Part shown: positions 50,186 through 58,574 of the stretch, in pieces
Position numbering within the stretch: position 1 is the first letter of the stretch
Layout of the letters: each line of letters opens with the position of its first letter
Assembly (NCBI GenBank): GCA_050289485.1
Contig: JBNKFV010000015.1
Span: 310,001-374,000, forward strand
Direction: 5' to 3'
DNA length: 64,000 nucleotides
DNA from: JBNKFV01 sp050289485
Lineage (GTDB): Bacteria > Pseudomonadota > Gammaproteobacteria > Pseudomonadales > Cellvibrionaceae
Notes under the pieces: model-generated
The model's input: the letters and a program-made list of their open reading frames with translations, nothing else
Databases searched by the model: none
What the model was told of the DNA's origin: nothing
Translations under genes and position numbers: made by a program

Positions 50186-52669
50186 ATGAAAAACCTGAGT
50201 GAAAAAAATAAACTGTACTTAGTAATAGGCGCTCCATTTTTAGCTTTATTGGTGGTGCTTACGTATGTCGCTATTGCCGAGAGCCCGGTATTGATCGTGC
50301 CGGTGTTATTGTTGGTAATCGCAGCATTGGTGAGTGGTGGCTTGATGATGACAGGCCTATCTACCCAAGGTTCAAGTGGCAGTTCGAATCAGGGAACCGT
50401 AGATGCCTTGAATCGCGTGCAAGCCGTTATCGAATTTGAGCTCGACGGTACCATTAAGCATGCCAATGATAATTTCCTCGCAGCCATGGGGTATACCCTG
50501 GATGAAATCAAGGGTAAGCACCACAGTATGTTTGTTGAGCCTGCTTACCGTAATTCACCTGAATATCGACAGTTCTGGAGTGACTTAAACGCTGGAAAAT
50601 TTATGGTCGACGAATTCAAGCGTATTCGTAAAGACGGTTCAGAAGTATGGATTCAGGGATCTTACAATCCGATATTTGACAGCACTGGACGGCCTGTGTC
50701 TGTGATTAAATTTGCAACCGATGTGACGGAGCAAAAGCTGCAGCGTGCCGATTTTGAGGGGCAGTTGGCAGCTATCGACAAGGCTCAAGCGGTAATTTCC
50801 TTCAGTATGGACGGCACTATTCTCAATGCCAACGAGAACTTCCTGAATGCATTGGGGTATAGCTTGGATGAGGTGAAAGGGCGACATCACCGCATATTTG
50901 TACAAAAGGATTTAGTCGAGTCTGCAGAATACCGTAATTTCTGGGAGGCATTAAATCGTGGCGAGTATCAAGCTGCAGAGTACCTTCGTATCGGTAAAGG
51001 CGGAAAAGAAGTCTGGATTCAGGCCACTTACAACCCTATTCTGGATATGAACGGCAAGCCGTTTAAAGTCGTCAAGTTTGCAACAGATGTTACCGAGCGC
51101 AAACTGCAGGAAGTCGAAAACCGTAAAATTGCTAACTATTCAAGCGCGTTAAAAGGCAGCCAGGCGAATATCATGATGGCTGATAACGATTTCAATATTG
51201 TTTATTTGAACGATGAATTCCTTGAACTGATGCGCTATCGTGAATCCGCATTGCGAACAGCGTTACCCAGCTTTTCGGTCGATAAACTAATGGGCAGCTG
51301 TATCGATGTTTTCCATAAAAATCCCTCCCATCAACGACAAATGCTCAGTGCGTTGCGTGAGCCCTATCGCACCAGTATTGAAATAGCTAACTTGCATTTT
51401 GGATTGATTTTTCAGCCTTGGTATGACCTCGATGGCAATCGTATTGGTACCATTATGCAATGGATTGATCGCACGGCAGAGGTGATGATCGAGCGCGAAA
51501 TTGCCGAAGTAGTGAATGCTGCGAATGATGGTGATTTTACCAAGCAAATTGCCATGGAAGGTAAGGAGGGCTTTTTTGCTAATCTCAGTAAAGGTCTGAA
51601 TCAGGTGATGGGTACGGTAGAGGTGGCCATCAACGATATTGTGAGAGTATTGGGTGCCATGGCGAAAGGTGATCTTACCGAGCGTGTCACCCGGGATTAT
51701 GAAGGTGCCTTGGGTCAGTTGAAAAATGACGTGAATGCGACTGCCGACAAACTCACCGATGTGATTGCGAATATTCGCCAGTCTTCCAGCGCGATTACTT
51801 CGGCAGCCAACGAAATTGCACAGGGCAACACTGATTTAAGTCAGCGCACAGAAGAGCAGGCTTCAGCCCTGGAAGAGACGGCATCAAGTATGGAGGAGAT
51901 GACTTCCACCGTACGTCAGAGTGCCGAAAATGCGGTCGAAGCCAACCGTCTTGCCTCTGATGCACAGCAAAAAGCAAAACATGGTGGTTCGGTGGTTAAC
52001 GATGCCGTTGTATCCATGGAAGAAATCAATAAAGCCAGTAAACGCATTTCCGACATTATCGGCGTGATTGATGAAATTGCTTTTCAAACCAACTTGTTGG
52101 CACTAAACGCTGCAGTAGAGGCTGCCCGTGCGGGTGAGCAGGGCAGAGGGTTTGCAGTGGTAGCCGGCGAGGTACGTAATCTTGCGCAGCGCTCTGCAGC
52201 GGCAGCGAAAGAAATCAAAGACCTGATCCGTGACAGTGTTGCAAAAGTGGAAGACGGTACACGCCTGGTGAATGCTTCTGGTGAAACCCTGGAGCAGATC
52301 GTAGAGGCCGTTGAGCGAGTCACGGTGATTATGCGCGATCTCGCCGATGCGGCTCAGGAGCAGACGTCGGGTATTGAGCAGGTGAATACTGCTGTATCTG
52401 AAATGGATGAAATGACGCAGCAGAACGCCGCATTGGTAGAGGAAGCTTCAGCTGCCGGTGAGTCACTGGCAGAGCAGGCTGGCAGCATGAGTCAGATGAT
52501 GGACTTCTTTACCGTAAGCAGTCAAATGGGTGGGCGTTCAGGCACATCTGACTCTGATACGCTGGTATACATGCCTCAGCGCGAACGCAAGGTACATAGA
52601 GAGGCCGCACCAGCTAAAGCGGCGCGCTATAAGCCAGCTGCAGATGAGGACGAGTGGGAGGATTTCTAG
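50186..52669 (+). CDS. Methyl-accepting chemotaxis protein with PAS domains
   Basis: 827 residues from MKNLSEKNKLYLVIGAPFLA; earlier in-frame starts add a polar leader. Two membrane segments (about 9-30 and 34-55) with almost no periplasmic loop, so sensing is cytoplasmic. Two near-duplicate PAS domains (about 75-190 and 195-312, each ending in 'VIKFATDVTE' or 'VVKFATDVTE'), a third PAS-like segment (about 325-430), HAMP-like region and the MCP hairpin with IDEIAFQTNLLALNAAVEAA. The C-terminus EWEDF fits the xWxxF pentapeptide that tethers CheR and CheB; both genes follow. Confidence 0.93.
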   Translation: MKNLSEKNKLYLVIGAPFLALLVVLTYVAIAESPVLIVPVLLLVIAALVSGGLMMTGLSTQGSSGSSNQGTVDALNRVQAVIEFELDGTIKHANDNFLAAMGYTLDEIKGKHHSMFVEPAYRNSPEYRQFWSDLNAGKFMVDEFKRIRKDGSEVWIQGSYNPIFDSTGRPVSVIKFATDVTEQKLQRADFEGQLAAIDKAQAVISFSMDGTILNANENFLNALGYSLDEVKGRHHRIFVQKDLVESAEYRNFWEALNRGEYQAAEYLRIGKGGKEVWIQATYNPILDMNGKPFKVVKFATDVTERKLQEVENRKIANYSSALKGSQANIMMADNDFNIVYLNDEFLELMRYRESALRTALPSFSVDKLMGSCIDVFHKNPSHQRQMLSALREPYRTSIEIANLHFGLIFQPWYDLDGNRIGTIMQWIDRTAEVMIEREIAEVVNAANDGDFTKQIAMEGKEGFFANLSKGLNQVMGTVEVAINDIVRVLGAMAKGDLTERVTRDYEGALGQLKNDVNATADKLTDVIANIRQSSSAITSAANEIAQGNTDLSQRTEEQASALEETASSMEEMTSTVRQSAENAVEANRLASDAQQKAKHGGSVVNDAVVSMEEINKASKRISDIIGVIDEIAFQTNLLALNAAVEAARAGEQGRGFAVVAGEVRNLAQRSAAAAKEIKDLIRDSVAKVEDGTRLVNASGETLEQIVEAVERVTVIMRDLADAAQEQTSGIEQVNTAVSEMDEMTQQNAALVEEASAAGESLAEQAGSMSQMMDFFTVSSQMGGRSGTSDSDTLVYMPQRERKVHREAAPAKAARYKPAADEDEWEDF

Positions 52670-52697
52670 TTAAGCCTCATCTGTAAACGAGTCTTTA

Positions 52698-52730
52698 TGA
52701 GAGGGCCGAAAACGCAATTCTCGGCCCTCT
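52698..52730 (+). terminator. Stem-loop between the MCP gene and cheR
   Basis: GAGAGGGCCGA / TCGGCCCTCTT, 10 Watson-Crick pairs plus one G-U, 11-base loop, 28 bp after the MCP stop. No T-run, so it may attenuate rather than end transcription into cheR-cheD-cheB. Confidence 0.55.
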
Positions 52731-52868
52731 TCCAAAATGACCGGCTTGCCGTTTTGATCCTGATTACTTGTTCCTTTGACAGGCGAATACTAGTGAATCG
52801 CGTTGGCTTGTACGAGCCGTCGATATTGGGTTGCGGTACGTAGTGACCGATTTTTAAGGTATACCTTA

Positions 52869-53726
52869 ATGAAAGGGCAATATCCTGACAACAATTATGA
52901 GTTTTCCGAAAAAGAATTTCCCCTAACGACGAAAAACTTCGAATTTATTAAACGTATTGCCTACGAAAAAACAGGTATCAAACTCAGCGATCATAAGCGC
53001 AATATGATCTACAGTCGGTTGGCGCGTCGTTTACGTGAGTTGCGCCTGCCTGATTTTGATACCTATTGTGACATGTTGCTGATAGAGGGGAACCCTGAGC
53101 TGGGCCGCTTTATTAATGCAATTACCACCAATTTAACAGCTTTCTTTCGGGAAGGTCATCATTTCGAGTTTATCCGCACTAATCTGGCAGCAGATCTACG
53201 AAAAAAGGTGATGACTGGGCAGCGGATTAGAGTGTGGTCATGTGCCTGTTCTACCGGTGAAGAGCCTTATTCAATAGCGATGACGCTCAAAGCATTGCTC
53301 CCGGGTAATAAAGCCGATTTAAAAATTCTCGCTACCGATCTCGACACGAATGTGGTTAAAAAAGGCCGCGACGGTATTTATGCCAAAGACCGTATTGCCG
53401 GGTTAGATCCTGCTTTATGCAAACGCTGGTTTTTGCAGAATCACAGTAATGGTACTGTTCGCGTTAAAGACGAAATTCGCGAGATGATTACGTTTAATCC
53501 ACTAAACTTATTGCATGACTGGCCAATGAAAGGCCCTTTTGACTTTATTTTTTGTCGCAATGTGGTGATTTATTTTGATAAAGAAACCCAAAAAAAATTG
53601 TTCGATAAAATTGCAGGCATGTTAACGCCAAACGGGTATTTATTTATTGGGCATTCTGAAAATCTCAATGGTGTGTCTACTCGTTTCAAGGGGTTAGGGC
53701 GTACGATTTATCAACGAGTAAAATAA
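52869..53726 (+). CDS. cheR: Chemotaxis methyltransferase CheR
   Basis: 285 residues from MKGQYPDNNYEFSEKEFPLT (AAGGT 8 bp upstream); an earlier in-frame start lacks similarity. N-terminal helical domain (NMIYSRLARRLRELRLPDF) and SAM-binding domain with RVWSCACSTGEEPYSIAMTL, LATDLDTNVVKKGRDGIYA and FDFIFCRNVVIYFDKETQKK. It methylates receptor glutamates using S-adenosylmethionine. Adjacent to a receptor with a pentapeptide tether. cheD begins on the base after the stop. Confidence 0.95.
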   Translation: MKGQYPDNNYEFSEKEFPLTTKNFEFIKRIAYEKTGIKLSDHKRNMIYSRLARRLRELRLPDFDTYCDMLLIEGNPELGRFINAITTNLTAFFREGHHFEFIRTNLAADLRKKVMTGQRIRVWSCACSTGEEPYSIAMTLKALLPGNKADLKILATDLDTNVVKKGRDGIYAKDRIAGLDPALCKRWFLQNHSNGTVRVKDEIREMITFNPLNLLHDWPMKGPFDFIFCRNVVIYFDKETQKKLFDKIAGMLTPNGYLFIGHSENLNGVSTRFKGLGRTIYQRVK

Positions 53727-54371
53727 ATGAGAAAAAATAGTGATCCATCGAAGCTGCCCCAAGCGATTCCGGGCTTTGAGCATATCAATCGGTATTGGGA
53801 TCGGCAAATGAACGCCTTTGCGGCAAAAATATTGCCTGGTGAATTTTATGTGAGTAGTCATGGCGAGATGATTGTTACCGTGTTGGGTTCATGTGTATCC
53901 GCCTGCATTAGAGATAAAGTGATCGGTGTGGGTGGAATGAATCATTTCATGTTACCTCTGAAGGGCGAAATGAGTAGCCCTGACTGGAAGGGGGGATTCG
54001 ACAGCAACGCAGCGCGGTATGGCAACTGGTCGATGGAATATCTTATTAACGAAATTCTCAAACAGGGTGGTAGTAAACGCAATTTTGAAGTAAAAATTTT
54101 TGGTGGCGGTCGTGTACTGGCGAATATGACAAATGTCGGCGCTAATAATGTGAGTTTTGTGCATGAGTTTTTGCGTACTGAGGGGCTCAAGATAACAGCG
54201 GAAGATACCGGGGATATTTATCCACGCAAGGTACTGTATTTTCCCGATACCGGTGCCGTCAAAATGAAAAAGCTGCGTAAAGTTGCTAACAGCACTCTAG
54301 AGCAACGCGAAAAACGTTATATTGAAACCATTCAAGAAGCACCGCAAACTGGTGATATCGAATTGTTTTGA
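53727..54371 (+). CDS. cheD: Receptor glutamine deamidase CheD
   Basis: 214 residues. Catalytic Cys in VTVLGSCVSACIRDKVIGVG and His in GGMNHFMLP, with AARYGNWSMEYLINEIL and FGGGRVLANM typical of the family. CheD deamidates receptor glutamines and assists adaptation. No gap to cheR; its stop TGA lies 8 bp before the cheB ATG. Confidence 0.95.
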   Translation: MRKNSDPSKLPQAIPGFEHINRYWDRQMNAFAAKILPGEFYVSSHGEMIVTVLGSCVSACIRDKVIGVGGMNHFMLPLKGEMSSPDWKGGFDSNAARYGNWSMEYLINEILKQGGSKRNFEVKIFGGGRVLANMTNVGANNVSFVHEFLRTEGLKITAEDTGDIYPRKVLYFPDTGAVKMKKLRKVANSTLEQREKRYIETIQEAPQTGDIELF

Positions 54372-54379
54372 GTGGTTAT

Positions 54380-55423
54380 ATGAAAAAAGTCAAAGTGCTC
54401 ATTGTTGACGATGCGGCGTTAGTGCGCAGCATGTTGGCAGAGATATTGAACTCGCACCCGCGCATAGAGGTGGTGGGTACTGCCGTCGATCCCTATGATG
54501 CACGGGAGAAAATCAAGCAGCTCAACCCCGATATATTGACACTGGATGTGGAAATGCCCCGTATGAATGGTCTGGCATTTCTCAAAAATCTAATGCGGTT
54601 GCGTCCTATGCCAGTGTTGATGGTATCGACACTTACCCAAATTGGCGCGCCAGCCACATTGGAGGCTTTGGAGCTGGGTGCCGTTGACTTTATTGCCAAA
54701 CCCCAGGCAGGGGCTAGCCTGGCAGACTATTCAGAAGAAATTACCGACAAAGTACTGGCGGTAGCTAAAGCCCGTGTACGTGCATTTGTCAGTGACCCGG
54801 CACCGGTTAGGCGCAGTATGGTACCCGCTGGCCAGCGCTTGAAACGCAAGTATGTCAGTGTTATTGGGGCATCGACGGGGGGTACTGAAGCCATTAAAGA
54901 GGTATTAACAACCTTACCCGAAGAGAGTCCGCCCATTCTTATCACTCAGCATATTCCCGCTGGGTTTTCTACGTCTTTTGCGAAGCGAATGGACAAACTC
55001 TGTGCTATAAACGTTTATGAAGCAGAAGATGGTCAACCCGTACGGCCGGGAAATGCCTATATTGCGCCAGGTGATTTCCATTTGGTGGTGGAACGAACTG
55101 CCACTGGATCGGTCTGCAGATTACTGGCAACGGAAAGGGTCAACCGACACCGGCCTTCCGTAGAGGTATTATTTCGTTCGGTATTGAACGTGTATGGCCC
55201 TAATTGTTGTGTCACTATGCTTACGGGCATGGGGGCAGATGGCGCCGAAGCGCAGCTAGCGCTGCGCAAAGCCGGTGCTATGACGGTCGCCCAGGATGAA
55301 AAAACCAGTATTGTCTGGGGAATGCCCAGAGTGGCAATCGAGTTAGGTGCTATCGCTCATGTTCTGCCGCTTGGTAAAATTGGAGCGTTTATTTTACAAC
55401 AGGCCTATACCAGCGCTGCCTGA
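54380..55423 (+). CDS. cheB: Chemotaxis methylesterase CheB
   Basis: 347 residues from MKKVKVLIVDDAALVRSMLA; a TTG 12 bp upstream overlaps the cheD stop. Receiver with Asp56 in LTLDVEMPRMNG, linker, and methylesterase domain with the catalytic Ser in VIGASTGGTEAI, His in ITQHIPAGFSTSFAKRM and Asp in MLTGMGADGAEAQ. Phosphorylated by CheA, it removes receptor methyl groups. Ends the cheR-D-B set. Confidence 0.95.
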   Translation: MKKVKVLIVDDAALVRSMLAEILNSHPRIEVVGTAVDPYDAREKIKQLNPDILTLDVEMPRMNGLAFLKNLMRLRPMPVLMVSTLTQIGAPATLEALELGAVDFIAKPQAGASLADYSEEITDKVLAVAKARVRAFVSDPAPVRRSMVPAGQRLKRKYVSVIGASTGGTEAIKEVLTTLPEESPPILITQHIPAGFSTSFAKRMDKLCAINVYEAEDGQPVRPGNAYIAPGDFHLVVERTATGSVCRLLATERVNRHRPSVEVLFRSVLNVYGPNCCVTMLTGMGADGAEAQLALRKAGAMTVAQDEKTSIVWGMPRVAIELGAIAHVLPLGKIGAFILQQAYTSAA

Positions 55424-55512
55424 CGCTGAATCGGCGGCGGTAAAAAATAGTTCAGGATCACAGACTTTAGGTTTATTTTTTCTATACTTGTTAAATAATG
55501 CGTAGTAGATCG

Positions 55513-55529
55513 TGGGCAGTTTGTGCCCA
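55513..55529 (+). other. Stem-loop between cheB and hsbA
   Basis: TGGGCA / TGCCCA with a 5-base loop in the 230-bp gap. The rest of the gap (55424-55653) holds further short G- and C-rich repeats around 55540-55590 but no promoter that I can support. Confidence 0.3.
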
Positions 55530-55653
55530 GCGAGATAAGCTCAGGGAGTTGCTCCCCTGTGGATTCCAGGGGGTTACCCTCATGGATATGTTTGATAACA
55601 GTTATGTTGTACCGTAACGATGTTTGCTTAGGACCTATAAAAAGGGGCGAAAT

Positions 55654-55959
55654 ATGTCGATTTCTCATACTCTTACTGCAGATGGCTCAGAACTGGTCAT
55701 AGCAATCAAGGGACGTTTTGATTTTACCTCCCACCAAGAGTTTCGTAGTGCTTATGAGTCGCTCGATCGTATGCCGTCGCGGTATTGTATCGATATGCGA
55801 GATACCACGTATCTCGACAGCTCGGCGCTGGGTATGCTGTTGTTATTGCGAGATCACGCAGGCGGTGATAATGCCAATATCAAGATTGCTAACTGCGGTC
55901 CAGACGTAAAGAAAATTCTGAGCATTTCGAATTTTGAAAAACTATTTAACATCGAATAG
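55654..55959 (+). CDS. hsbA: Anti-anti-sigma factor HsbA-like (STAS)
   Basis: 101 residues from MSISHTLTADGSELVIAIKG, with AAGGGGCG upstream. STAS domain with DTTYLDSSALGMLLLLRDHA; Ser56 in the DSS motif is the phosphorylation site expected from P. aeruginosa HsbA. There HsbA is dephosphorylated by HsbR and switches between the anti-sigma factor FlgM and a cyclase. The next gene, overlapping by 1 bp, is the HsbR-like phosphatase, and the order che-hsbA-hsbR-hptB mirrors PA3348-PA3345. Confidence 0.88.
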   Translation: MSISHTLTADGSELVIAIKGRFDFTSHQEFRSAYESLDRMPSRYCIDMRDTTYLDSSALGMLLLLRDHAGGDNANIKIANCGPDVKKILSISNFEKLFNIE

Positions 55960-57737
55960 TGCCAGTGAAACGCTCATCATTACATTCCCCTTCCTCATTG
56001 AATGAAAAGACAGCTACCGCTGTGAAGGTGCTTGTTGCCGATGATACAGTAACCGACCGCTTGATTCTGGAGCGGTTGGTTAAGCAATTTGGTTACCCTG
56101 TGGTCAGCGCTGGTGACGGCGCACAGGCAGTTGAAGCATATGCCAAAGAGCGTCCCGACATTGTGTTGTTGGATGTCCTTATGCCGACCATGGACGGCTT
56201 TGAGGCGGCCCGGCAGATTCGTGCTATTGCCGGTGAGGAATTTGTTCCTATTATTTTCCTGACGTCGTTGTCAGACACTGATTCGCTAGTAAAGTGTCTC
56301 GACGCCGGAGGCGATGACTTTTTATCTAAACCCTACAACAAGGTTATTTTGCAGGCAAAAATCAGTGCATTTGCACGCATGCGCAGCATGCAAACGACTA
56401 TTTTGTCGCAGCGCGACAAAATTGCCCAGCATAACAACGAGCTTATCCGCGAGCAGAATATTGCCAAAGCAGTATTCGACAATATTGCTCACAGTGGTTG
56501 TCTTAATGCAGCCAATATTCAGTATTATCTGTCGCCCTTATCCATTTTCAATGGTGATGTGTTGGTCGCAGGGGTGCGGCCCTCGGGCAATATCATGGCG
56601 CTATTGGGTGATTTTACCGGGCATGGATTGCCGGCAGCTATGGGGTCTATTCCCTTGGCAACCACCTTTTATGGCATGGTTGGGAAAGGTTTTTCTCTGG
56701 TTGATATCGCCCGAGAAATCAACCGTAAACTCAAAGATATTTTGCCTGTGGGTATGTTTTGTTGTGCATCGATGGTCGATATCGATTTTCGCGAGCGCAA
56801 TATCAAGGTGTGGAGTGGTGGTTTGCCTCCGGGCTATCTGTATCGTGCCAAAGATGGTTCCATCACCCCACTTGATTCACGTAATTTGCCCTTGGGTATC
56901 TTGTCAGACAAAGACTTTAAAGCACGCTTTGAGCGTTATGAATTGTCGCTTGGCGACCGGGTGTTTTTGTGGTCTGACGGGGTGCATGAGGCGCGCAATC
57001 CGGCTGGGGAAATGTTTGGTGAAGAGCGGCTGCTAAATGTGTTCAAAAACCAGCCAAAGCCTGAAAATCTCCTAAACAGCATTGTCGACAATGTGCACCA
57101 GTTTATGGGGGAACATGAACGAGATGATGACCTCACAGTTTTTGGTATTGAGATAGTTGATTCGGATGCAATCCAGGCTACCGTCGTCACGCCACAGCTA
57201 CACGAGGAGGGGCTGGTTGACTGGTCCATGGAGTTTGAGCTGAGGGCGAGTACTTTCTCAGGTTTTAATCCGCTACCTATATTGGTCAATATTCTCAACG
57301 AGGTGCGTGGCTTGCGCGGGCACACCAGTGACTTGTACACCATTTTGGCAGAGCTTTACTCGAATGCGCTGGAGCATGGTGTTCTGGGCTTGAGTTCTAG
57401 CCTCAAGCAGGATCCTGACGGCTTTTTGCACTACTACGAGTTACGCAAACAGCGTCTGTCGGAAACTAAAGAAGGTTTTGTCAGATTTGCTTTGGCTCAT
57501 GAAAAAATTGCTGCCGACGTACCCAGTGGCCGCTTGAAGATTACGGTTACCGATAGTGGTGAGGGTTTCAATGAAGTAGATGCCCTTAATGAGATGATGA
57601 AAACTGACCAGGATACAGCTGGCCGCTTCTCTGGGCGGGGTATTAAGTTACTGAACAGTATTTGTGACGAGGTGGTTTACCATGGTAAGGGTAACCATGT
57701 TGAAGTCATTTTTTCCTGGGAAGAACGAGAAGAATAG
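55959..57737 (+). CDS. hsbR: HsbR-like response regulator: receiver, PP2C phosphatase and kinase domains
   Basis: 592 residues from a GTG overlapping the hsbA stop. Receiver (about 22-140) with Asp72 in IVLLDVLMPTMDG; SpoIIE/PP2C phosphatase (about 195-395; ALLGDFTGHGLPAAMGSIPL, DRVFLWSDGVHEARN, HERDDDLTVFGIE); and a C-terminal serine-kinase-like ATPase domain (about 440-590; LYTILAELYSNALEHGVLGL, VTDSGEGFNEVD). The three-domain layout equals P. aeruginosa HsbR, whose phosphorylation by HptB switches it between phosphatase and kinase towards HsbA. Confidence 0.9.
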   Translation: MPVKRSSLHSPSSLNEKTATAVKVLVADDTVTDRLILERLVKQFGYPVVSAGDGAQAVEAYAKERPDIVLLDVLMPTMDGFEAARQIRAIAGEEFVPIIFLTSLSDTDSLVKCLDAGGDDFLSKPYNKVILQAKISAFARMRSMQTTILSQRDKIAQHNNELIREQNIAKAVFDNIAHSGCLNAANIQYYLSPLSIFNGDVLVAGVRPSGNIMALLGDFTGHGLPAAMGSIPLATTFYGMVGKGFSLVDIAREINRKLKDILPVGMFCCASMVDIDFRERNIKVWSGGLPPGYLYRAKDGSITPLDSRNLPLGILSDKDFKARFERYELSLGDRVFLWSDGVHEARNPAGEMFGEERLLNVFKNQPKPENLLNSIVDNVHQFMGEHERDDDLTVFGIEIVDSDAIQATVVTPQLHEEGLVDWSMEFELRASTFSGFNPLPILVNILNEVRGLRGHTSDLYTILAELYSNALEHGVLGLSSSLKQDPDGFLHYYELRKQRLSETKEGFVRFALAHEKIAADVPSGRLKITVTDSGEGFNEVDALNEMMKTDQDTAGRFSGRGIKLLNSICDEVVYHGKGNHVEVIFSWEEREE

Positions 57738-57828
57738 GTCGTTACGCTGTTTTAGTAATCCTGCTTAGCTTGACTGGCGGGTTATAGTACTAATGGTGTT
57801 GAAGACAAGAAGTAACGTGACGAAAATG

Positions 57829-57862
57829 CGCCAGTGTTGCAGCAATCAACACTGGCGTTTTT
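57829..57862 (+). terminator. Rho-independent terminator after hsbR
   Basis: Perfect 11-bp stem CGCCAGTGTTG / CAACACTGGCG with a 7-base loop and TTTTT. It ends the hsbA-hsbR transcript and makes hptB a separate unit. Confidence 0.93.
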
Positions 57863-57984
57863 ATACTTCCAGGTTCCTTTGTTCTATTTTTATAGTGTGG
57901 ATGGCACTAACGTGAGTATTTTGGCGCGAAAAGCAATGCTGGGTGCTAAACTTTGTTTTAAGGCATAGCAAGATGGGGGGGTGC

Positions 57985-58320
57985 ATGGCAGAACACGTTG
58001 ACGGAGATATCCTAGATTCGTTGCGGGAGATTATGGAGGATGACTTTGGCTTGCTCATACAAACGTTTATCAATGACTCGAAGGAGCGGTTACAGCAGCT
58101 CAGGCAGGCCAGTGAAGTTACCTGTGCCGATAGCATAAGACGGGTTGCTCACAGCCTTAAAGGTAGTGCCAGCAATGTTGGGGCTCAGGCGTTAGCTGAT
58201 CTTTGTTTTCAGGTTGAGCAGGCTGGAATTGAGGGTAATATCAATGGTTTAGACAGCCAGATTGATGCTATTGAAGCCGAGCTAGTACAGGTTAATACTC
58301 TTTTGGCGACCTATCTTTAA
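57985..58320 (+). CDS. hptB: HptB-like histidine phosphotransfer protein
   Basis: 111 residues from MAEHVDGDILDSLREIMEDD. Hpt four-helix bundle with His56 in RRVAHSLKGSASNVGA. In P. aeruginosa HptB receives phosphate from several hybrid kinases and passes it to HsbR, whose gene is just upstream here. In-frame ATG codons 12 and 42 bp earlier are possible starts; a run of seven G (57975-57981) lies between the nearer ATG and the chosen one and would serve as ribosome-binding site. Confidence 0.88.
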   Translation: MAEHVDGDILDSLREIMEDDFGLLIQTFINDSKERLQQLRQASEVTCADSIRRVAHSLKGSASNVGAQALADLCFQVEQAGIEGNINGLDSQIDAIEAELVQVNTLLATYL

Positions 58321-58335
58321 TTGTTTTTTACTCAT

Positions 58336-58359
58336 GCCAGCGACGTCCCGCTGGCTTTT
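58336..58359 (+). terminator. Rho-independent terminator after hptB
   Basis: Stem GCCAGCG / CGCTGGC with a 6-base loop followed by TTTTCTT; 16 bp after the hptB stop. Confidence 0.85.
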
Positions 58360-58388
58360 CTTCCTTCCTTGTAATATCTCTCACAATG

Positions 58389-58403
58389 TGGCACTTACTT
58401 TGC
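58389..58403 (+). promoter_or_regulatory. Sigma-54 promoter of fliK
   Basis: TGGCAC-TTACT-TTGC, followed by T, matches the RpoN consensus perfectly. Predicted start near 58415, giving a leader of about 160 bases to the fliK ATG. That leader contains an inverted repeat GGCAA-TAAC-TTGCC (58492-58505) and a hairpin GCCGGT-TTTT-ACCGGC (58514-58529). Confidence 0.9.
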
Positions 58404-58574
58404 TGTATCCCGTGTAAGGACTGTTTGCCGCCAAATGCGTTGTTATTTCGGAATGGTGCGGCAGCAACTGGATTACCCGCAGCTGCCACGTGGCAATAAC
58501 TTGCCTTTGGATTGCCGGTTTTTACCGGCTGTGGGTGTTCTGTGTCTATTACGTTTGTCGATTGGGAGTGGTAA

